Assembly: GCF_015160855.1 (NCBI RefSeq)
Contig: NZ_CP063373.1
Location: 5,704,001-5,768,000 of the forward strand
Length of the DNA: 64,000 nucleotides
Direction: 5' to 3'
Source: Streptomyces ferrugineus
Lineage (GTDB): Bacteria > Actinomycetota > Actinomycetes > Streptomycetales > Streptomycetaceae
Part shown: positions 59,479 to 64,000 of the stretch, piece after piece
How the letters are laid out: each line of letters starts with the position of its first letter
How positions within the stretch are numbered: position 1 is the first letter of the stretch
Position numbers and translations under genes: made by a program
The notes under the pieces: generated by a model
Database searches by the model: none
Told to the model about the DNA's origin: nothing
Seen by the model: only the letters and a program-made list of their open reading frames with translations

Positions 59479-59807
59479 GTCGCCATGGTACGTGGCCGGG
59501 CGTGTTCCGTGACGTGAGGGCAGAGGTTGGAGCGCTGCTCCGGGGGTGACACCCCGGGCCCCGGATGCTGCGACGGCGGTCCTCCCGCGCCGGCACATCC
59601 CGTTGCCCGTCGGCAGCGGGCGCCCTACGGCCGCGATCATGCCGCTCCACGCCGTGGGCGACGTGCCCGTGCTGAAGCCGTGTCCCGGGGGCCGCCGCCC
59701 GGGACGCCGAGGCCGAGGGCCGCGTCCTGTCCCGCCGCCAGGGCCTGCCGCACGTGTACAGCAACCCCCTTGGTCCCTACGGGAGTTGGGGGAGACGGCG
59801 CGTGCCC
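59479..59807. other. Intergenic region
   Basis: 329 bp on the minus side between the small gene and the universal stress protein gene. Open frames exist on both strands, but codon use and stops do not support a gene. A GC-rich inverted repeat (CCCGGG-type, near 59686-59706) may be the terminator of the stress protein gene. Confidence 0.45.
59485..59490 (-). promoter_or_regulatory. Putative -10 box for the 58981-59478 gene
   Basis: Minus strand TACCAT, 6 nt, ATG 59478. Confidence 0.35.
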
Positions 59808-60713
59808 TCACTCCTCCGGCGGCGTGGGCGGCACCACCGCCACCGGGCTCGCGGCGTGCAGCAGGACCGCCTGGGTGACCGAGCCCATCATGCGGGCGGG
59901 GGCCAGCAGGCGGCGCCGGTGGCGGCCCACGACGACCAGGGTCGCGTCCTTGGAGGCGGCGACCAGGTGGCCGGCCGCGTCGCCGGGGGCCACGTGGGGC
60001 TCGGCGCGGACCTCGGGGTGGCGTTCGCGGTACGGGGCGAGGAAGCCTTCCGCGAGGGTGCGGGTCTCGGCCTCGATGGCGTCCTGGTCGGCGAACGGCG
60101 GCACGGCCTGGGCGGTGGTCGCCGTCCACAGGTGCAGCGGCCAGGCGTAGGCGGCGACGACCTGGAGCCGGGCGCCGCGCCGGGCGGCCTCGGCGAAGGC
60201 GAAGGACAGCGTGGCCTCGTCGGGGCTGTCGACCTGGAGGCCGACGACGACGCGGGGGCCCGGTTCGATCGGCATGTCGCCGTGCACCTGGCGCCCGGGC
60301 TTGGGCACGACCACGACCGGGCACTCGGCGTCGCGTGCGGCGGTCATGCCGCTGGAGCCGAGCAGCAGGCCGACGAAGCCGCCCCTGCCCCGGCTGCCCA
60401 GCACCAGCAGCTGGGCGTTGGAGCCCTGTTCGGGCAGCGCCGCACCGGGCGCCCCGGCCAGGGCGAGGTACTCCGTCACCGGCCGCTCGACGCGCCCGGC
60501 CAGATACCGGCGTACGGCGCCGATCACCGGATCGGCCTCGGTGTCCGGGTGCCCGGCGGGCAGGATCTCGGCGCCCACCCAGGCGACGTACTGCTGCACG
60601 TGGACCACCCGCAGCGGCGCCTCGCGCAGCAGGGCGGCGTCGAAGGCCCAGTCCAGGGCGACGAGGCTGTCGTCCGAACCGTCGACCGCAGCGATGACCG
60701 GCAGGGTGCTCAT
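59808..60713 (-). CDS. Tandem universal stress protein
   Basis: 301 residues with two UspA domains. First: PVIAAVDGSDDSLVALDWAFDAAL...LLVLGSRGRGGFVGLLLGSSG (ATP-binding G-2X-G-9X-G(S/T)). Second: RVVVGLQVDSPDEATLSFAFAEAARRG...LVVVGRHRRRLLAPARMMGSVTQAVL, where the Gly-rich loop has become GRHRRRLLAPARMMGS. Such two-domain proteins respond to starvation, hypoxia and redox stress in actinobacteria. The first domain probably binds ATP; the second may not. Confidence 0.94.
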   Translation of the reverse strand: MSTLPVIAAVDGSDDSLVALDWAFDAALLREAPLRVVHVQQYVAWVGAEILPAGHPDTEADPVIGAVRRYLAGRVERPVTEYLALAGAPGAALPEQGSNAQLLVLGSRGRGGFVGLLLGSSGMTAARDAECPVVVVPKPGRQVHGDMPIEPGPRVVVGLQVDSPDEATLSFAFAEAARRGARLQVVAAYAWPLHLWTATTAQAVPPFADQDAIEAETRTLAEGFLAPYRERHPEVRAEPHVAPGDAAGHLVAASKDATLVVVGRHRRRLLAPARMMGSVTQAVLLHAASPVAVVPPTPPEE

Positions 60714-60856
60714 GGGTTCCTCACCTCCGGGAGACGACCTTCTCCGCTACCGGGCCAGCCTGGCTCAGGCAGCGGCCCCGGCGGGGTTCTCGAGGTCGCG
60801 TGTCCGGAAAAACGGGCGGAACACACCCGGAACGGCCCGTCAGACCGCGCGCGTGA

Positions 60857-61099
60857 TCACGTGAGGTCGAACTCCCCCTCCCGTGCTCCCGACACGAAGG
60901 CGCCCCACTCGGCGGGCGTGAAGATGAGGGAAGGGCTCTCCGGGCGGCCGCTGTTGCGCATCGCGATGAATCCCTCGACAAAGGCGATCTGGACATCCCC
61001 CAGGCCACGGCTGCTGGAGTGCCACTCGGCGTTGCTGAGGTCCAGCTCGGGCTTGTCCCAGCCTGCGAGCGGCTGCTGCTGGATGGTGGTCTCGGCCAC
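60857..61099 (-). CDS. DUF397 protein
   Basis: 80 residues from GTG 61099 with GGAGGAG 7 nt upstream. The DUF397 core is visible: LDLSNAEWHSSSRGLGDVQIAFVEGFIAMRNSGRPESPSLIFTPAEWGAFVSGA. DUF397 proteins are often partners of XRE-type regulators (BldB/WhiJ-like systems) in Streptomyces. No such regulator is adjacent here, so it is an orphan. The usual Trp and Cys in the core are modified (HSSSRGLGD). Confidence 0.88.
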   Translation of the reverse strand: MAETTIQQQPLAGWDKPELDLSNAEWHSSSRGLGDVQIAFVEGFIAMRNSGRPESPSLIFTPAEWGAFVSGAREGEFDLT

Positions 61100-61193
61100 G
61101 TCCGTGCTCCTCCCGATTGCGTCGTCCGCGGTCAGCCTAGCGATCGACCTCAACCGCCAACAGGCCACGTGAGGGGGACCTTTGCGGAGACTT

Positions 61194-62360
61194 TCACGCA
61201 TCCGGGGGTTCGGACCCCACCAGCCACATCGAGAAGAACTGCGATCCGCCGCCGTAGGCGTGTCCGAGCACCTTCCTGGCCCGCTCCACCTGGTGTTCCC
61301 CGGCCTGTCCCCGCACCTGGAGCGCCGCCTCCGCGAAGCGGATCATGCCGGAGGCGCCGATGGGGTTGGTGGACAGGACACCGCCCGACATGTTGACGGG
61401 CAGATCGCCGTCCAGCTCGGTCACCCCGGACTCGGTGAGCTTCCAGCCCTCGCCCTCGGCGGCGAAGCCGAGGTTCTCCAGCCACATGGGCTCGTACCAG
61501 GAGAACGGCACGTACATCTCGACGGCGTCGATGTCCCGGCGTGGGTCGGCGACCCCCGCCTGCCGGTAGACGTCGGCCGCGCAGTCCTTGCCGGCCTGCG
61601 GAGACACCGCGTCCTTGCCCGCGAACAGGGTGGGCTCGCTGCGCATGGCGCCGCCGAGCATCCAGGCGGGCGGCCGGGGCGCGCGGGCGGCTCCGGCGCG
61701 GTCGGTGAGGATCATCGCGCAGGCGCCGTCGGAGGAGGGGCAGGTCTCCGAGTAGCGGATCGGGTCCCACAGCATGGGCGAGGCCTGGACCTTCTCCAGG
61801 GTGATGTCGTGCTCGTGGAGGTGCGCGTAGGGGTTCTTGAGCGCGTTGCGCCGGTCCTTGTACGCCACCAGGGAGCCGACCGTGTCGGGCGCGCCGCTGC
61901 GCCGCATGTACGCGCGTACGTGCGGGGCGAAGAACCCGCCCGCCCCGGCCAGCAGGGGTTGCTGGAAGGGGATCGGCAGGGACAGTCCCCACATGGCGTT
62001 GGACTCGGACTGTTTCTCGAAGGCGAGCGTCAGCACGGTGCCGTGGACGCGGGCCGCGACCAGGTTGGCGGCGACGAGGGCGGTGGATCCGCCGACGGAG
62101 CCGGCCGTGTGCACCCGGAGCATGGGCTTGCCCACCGCGCCGAGCGCGTCGGCGAGGTACAGCTCCGGCATCATCACGCCCTCGAAGAAGTCGGGCGCCT
62201 TGCCGATGACTACGGCGTCGACGTCCGCCCAGGTCAGTTCGGCGTCGTCGAGCGCCCTGCGGGCGGCCTCCCGGACGAGCCCGGCGATCGACACGTCCCG
62301 GCGCGCCGCGACGTGCTTGGTCTGGCCGATCCCTGTGACGGCCACGGGCTCCTTGCTCAT
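61194..62360 (-). CDS. Ltp2-like thiolase-fold protein without the catalytic Cys
   Basis: 388 residues from ATG 62360. Thiolase fold: VAVTGIGQTKHVAARRD, YLADALGAVGKPMLRVHTAGSVGGSTALVAANLVAARV, GAVSTNPIGASGMIRFAEAALQV and GHAYGGGSQFFSMWLVG. The thiolase nucleophile Cys is replaced by Thr or Ala (HTAGSVGG), and the GHP motif by ASG. Ltp2-type aldolases have these changes and cleave side-chain acyl-CoAs in steroid degradation using Tyr residues, together with a DUF35 protein. A DUF35 gene lies two genes upstream. It overlaps the next upstream gene by 4 bp (ATGA), so translation is coupled. Confidence 0.9.
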   Translation of the reverse strand: MSKEPVAVTGIGQTKHVAARRDVSIAGLVREAARRALDDAELTWADVDAVVIGKAPDFFEGVMMPELYLADALGAVGKPMLRVHTAGSVGGSTALVAANLVAARVHGTVLTLAFEKQSESNAMWGLSLPIPFQQPLLAGAGGFFAPHVRAYMRRSGAPDTVGSLVAYKDRRNALKNPYAHLHEHDITLEKVQASPMLWDPIRYSETCPSSDGACAMILTDRAGAARAPRPPAWMLGGAMRSEPTLFAGKDAVSPQAGKDCAADVYRQAGVADPRRDIDAVEMYVPFSWYEPMWLENLGFAAEGEGWKLTESGVTELDGDLPVNMSGGVLSTNPIGASGMIRFAEAALQVRGQAGEHQVERARKVLGHAYGGGSQFFSMWLVGSEPPDA

Positions 62361-63406
62361 CGCGGATCCCCTTCGAGTACGGCGACCAGGTTCTGTTGCA
62401 GACAGGGGCCGGACGTGGCGTGCGCGAGCGCCCGGTCGGACTCGCCCCGCTGGATCCGGGCGGCGGCCTCTCCGATGCGGATGAGCCCGGCGGCCATGAC
62501 GGGGTTGGCGGCGAGCGCCCCGCCGGAGGGGTTGACGCGCACGCCGTCGTCGAGCCCCAGCGCCTTGCGCAGGACGACCTCCTGCGAGGTGAACGGGGCG
62601 TGCAGCTCGGCGGTGTCGACGGGCCGTTCGAACGCGCCCGCCCGCTCGGCGGCGAGGCGGGTCGAGGGCGAGTCGGTCAGATCGCGCACGCCGAGGCTGT
62701 GCGCCTCGATGCGGTGGTCGACACCCCGGATCCAGGCGGGCCGGTCGCACAGCTCACGGGCCCGCTCCCCCGCCGCGAGGACCACGGCGGCGGCTCCGTC
62801 GCCGATGGGCGGGCAGTCGCCGGTACGCAGCGGTCGTACGACGTAGTCCCCGTGCGCCACCGAACCGCGCAGCTGGGCATGGGAGTTGGCGGTGGCGTCG
62901 GTGCGGCTGCGGGCGGCGACCGCCGCGAGGGCGGGTTCGTCGGTGTCGCCGGCGTCGATGAGGGCCTGGGCCTGGAGGGCGGCCAGGGCCACGGAGTCGG
63001 GCCAGAGGGGGGCGACGTAGTAGGGGTCGAGCTGGCGGGTGAGGACGTCGCGCAGCGGGCCGGGCGAGGACTTGCCGTAGGAGTAGACGAGCGCGGTGTC
63101 GGCGTCCCCGGTCAGCAGCTTGGTCCACGCCTCGTACAGCGCCCACGCGCCGTCCATCTCGACGTGCGACTCGGAGATCGGCGGCCAGGCGCCGACGCCG
63201 TCGAGGGCGAGGGTGAAGGAGAAGGCGCGGCCGGCGAGGTAGTCGCTGGAGCCGGAGCAGGTGAAGCCGATGTCGGCGGTCTTCAGGCCGGTCTGCGCGA
63301 GCACCTCGTGCAGTACGGGCATGAGCATCTCCACCTCGGAGAACTCCTCGCTGGTGCGCCGGTGGTCGGTCTGGGCGAAGGCGACGACGGCGATCTCGCG
63401 GTTCAC
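62357..63406 (-). CDS. Second thiolase-fold protein (partner of the Ltp2-like enzyme)
   Basis: 349 residues from GTG 63406. Thiolase-like with EIAVVAFAQTDHRRTSEEFSEVEML at the start, TCSGSSDYLAGRAFSFTLAL, DGAAAVVLAAGERA and NPSGGALAANPVMAAGLIRIGEAAARIQ. The nucleophile position reads SHVEMDGAWALYEA with no Cys, so it is also not a classical thiolase. Such unequal pairs of degenerate thiolases with a DUF35 protein form complexes in acyl-CoA metabolism. It overlaps both neighbours by 4 bp, making a three-gene coupled unit. Confidence 0.87.
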   Translation of the reverse strand: MNREIAVVAFAQTDHRRTSEEFSEVEMLMPVLHEVLAQTGLKTADIGFTCSGSSDYLAGRAFSFTLALDGVGAWPPISESHVEMDGAWALYEAWTKLLTGDADTALVYSYGKSSPGPLRDVLTRQLDPYYVAPLWPDSVALAALQAQALIDAGDTDEPALAAVAARSRTDATANSHAQLRGSVAHGDYVVRPLRTGDCPPIGDGAAAVVLAAGERARELCDRPAWIRGVDHRIEAHSLGVRDLTDSPSTRLAAERAGAFERPVDTAELHAPFTSQEVVLRKALGLDDGVRVNPSGGALAANPVMAAGLIRIGEAAARIQRGESDRALAHATSGPCLQQNLVAVLEGDPR

Positions 63407-64000
63407 AGCAGCTCCCGGTAGGTGTCGTAGTCCGCGTCGGGCTCGCCCGTGGGCCGGTAGTGGTCGGGGTAGCGGGCGCCTTCCGTCCACACCGGCTCGA
63501 CCCGCAGGCCCATGCGCACCTGGTCGTAGGGGATGCCGCCGATGCGGCCGTGCAGGGCGAGGCCGGCGCCGTCGAGGGCGATGTGGGCGTAGACGTACGG
63601 CACTTCGATGTCGAGGTTCTTCGCCTTGATGTTGACGATGCAGAAGGTGGTGACCGTGCCGTGGGGACCTACCTCGACCTGTTCCGATGTGGCCACCCCA
63701 CATGTGGGGCACGCACCCCTCGGTGGCACGTACACCTTGTGGCAGGACGGACAGCGTTCGCCGACGTTGCGGTGTTCGGCCAGGGCGTTGATGTACGCGC
63801 TCTGGGCCCGGCCGGGTGAGTAGGTGTAGTCGAGGCGGGCGGGGGCGACGATGCCGGTGATCGGGTCCTCGAACTCCCTGTCGGCGCCGGTGGGCTGGGC
63901 CGGATCGCCGTCGTACGGCTCGAAGCAGGCGATGTCCGTGATGGCGCCGGTGCGCTCCTCGGCCCAGCGGACGCGGACGCGCATTCCGGTGTGCACGGCG
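63403..64000 (-). CDS. DUF35/OB-fold zinc-ribbon protein (5' end outside window)
   Basis: At least 198 residues are visible; coding continues past 64000 because the frame stays open and MHTGMRVRVRW looks like the end of an OB domain. A zinc-ribbon with CPSCHKVYVPPRGACPTCG (two CxxC) is followed by a second OB fold (GTVTTFCIVNIKAKNLDIEVPYVYAHIALDGAG). DUF35 proteins bind acyl-CoA substrates for their thiolase-like partners, as ChsH2-type domains do with Ltp2 aldolase in steroid side-chain removal. Coupled to the next gene by GTGA overlap. Confidence 0.88.
   Translation of the reverse strand, partial: AVHTGMRVRVRWAEERTGAITDIACFEPYDGDPAQPTGADREFEDPITGIVAPARLDYTYSPGRAQSAYINALAEHRNVGERCPSCHKVYVPPRGACPTCGVATSEQVEVGPHGTVTTFCIVNIKAKNLDIEVPYVYAHIALDGAGLALHGRIGGIPYDQVRMGLRVEPVWTEGARYPDHYRPTGEPDADYDTYRELL

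Noticed and set aside
59479..59807. Extension of the GH95 or small-gene frames through this spacer
   Set aside because: The frame is open on the minus strand but shows no family similarity, and proper starts with signal peptide or -10 box are further downstream.
1..64000. tRNA, rRNA, tmRNA, riboswitch and attachment sites
   Set aside because: I looked for cloverleaf-like or conserved RNA motifs and phage-type genes and saw none that I could support by eye.

Overview
The window reads as a stretch of Streptomyces chromosome. It is very GC-rich with strong third-position GC bias. It carries signature genes of the genus: the melanin operon melC1-melC2, a 2-methylisoborneol-type terpene operon with a family 2B encapsulin, the clpP3-clpP4-popR locus, a long chaplin with a sortase signal, an SsgA-like protein, an NsdA-like regulator, a streptophobe protein and a DUF397 protein. 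Rare TTA (bldA-type) codons occur in three genes. I saw no rRNA, tRNA, insertion sequence, prophage or CRISPR array. The gene mix (secreted enzymes, stress proteins, several aldo/keto reductases, secondary metabolism) fits an accessory chromosome arm. Layout, 1-14 kb: a truncated gene, a DUF6328 membrane protein and an aldo/keto reductase, then a type II cholesterol oxidase and a VioD-like flavin monooxygenase. The tyrosinase operon follows, then an RNase HI with a zinc-ribbon tail, a two-domain VOC protein and an alcohol dehydrogenase. A large potential three-way-junction fold (9433-9552) precedes the operon encapsulin shell / terpene cyclase / GPP C-methyltransferase (9633-13064), which ends in a 13-bp hairpin terminator. 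14-27 kb: epoxide hydrolase, then clpP3-clpP4 with a PopR-box-like palindrome upstream and popR convergent downstream. Next come an anti-sigma-type ATPase, a DUF6777-like protein and a streptophobe protein. A minus-strand operon (FHA-ABC transporter, SH3-like protein, Ser/Thr kinase) is separated from the streptophobe gene by three direct repeats created by duplication of the junction of the two convergent genes. 27-46 kb: mostly single genes. They include three regulators with visible operators (an ArsR-AHSA1 fusion, a TetR, and an unassigned palindrome), a GH19 chitinase with DasR-like sites, an ECF sigma/DGPF pair, adenosine deaminase, a sphingomyelinase-like enzyme, acetyltransferases, phosphotransferases and a fused double NAD-epimerase. 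46-64 kb: chaplin, secreted peptidase, baeRF protein, SsgA-like protein, PAS-PP2C phosphatase, NsdA-like regulator, aminoglycoside-phosphotransferase-like protein, secreted amidase, GH95 fucosidase, universal stress protein and DUF397. The window ends inside a translationally coupled minus-strand cluster of two thiolase-fold proteins lacking the nucleophilic Cys and a DUF35 protein, which looks like a steroid or acyl-CoA retro-aldolase set. Functional themes: developmental control (chaplin, SsgA-like, NsdA-like, PopR/ClpP, TTA codons); encapsulated terpene volatile synthesis; extracellular polymer turnover (chitinase, amidase, fucosidase, peptidase); and sterol-type oxidation (cholesterol oxidase early, Ltp2-like cluster late). 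Several genes appear to be leaderless, with a TANNNT box 5-8 nt before the start codon.
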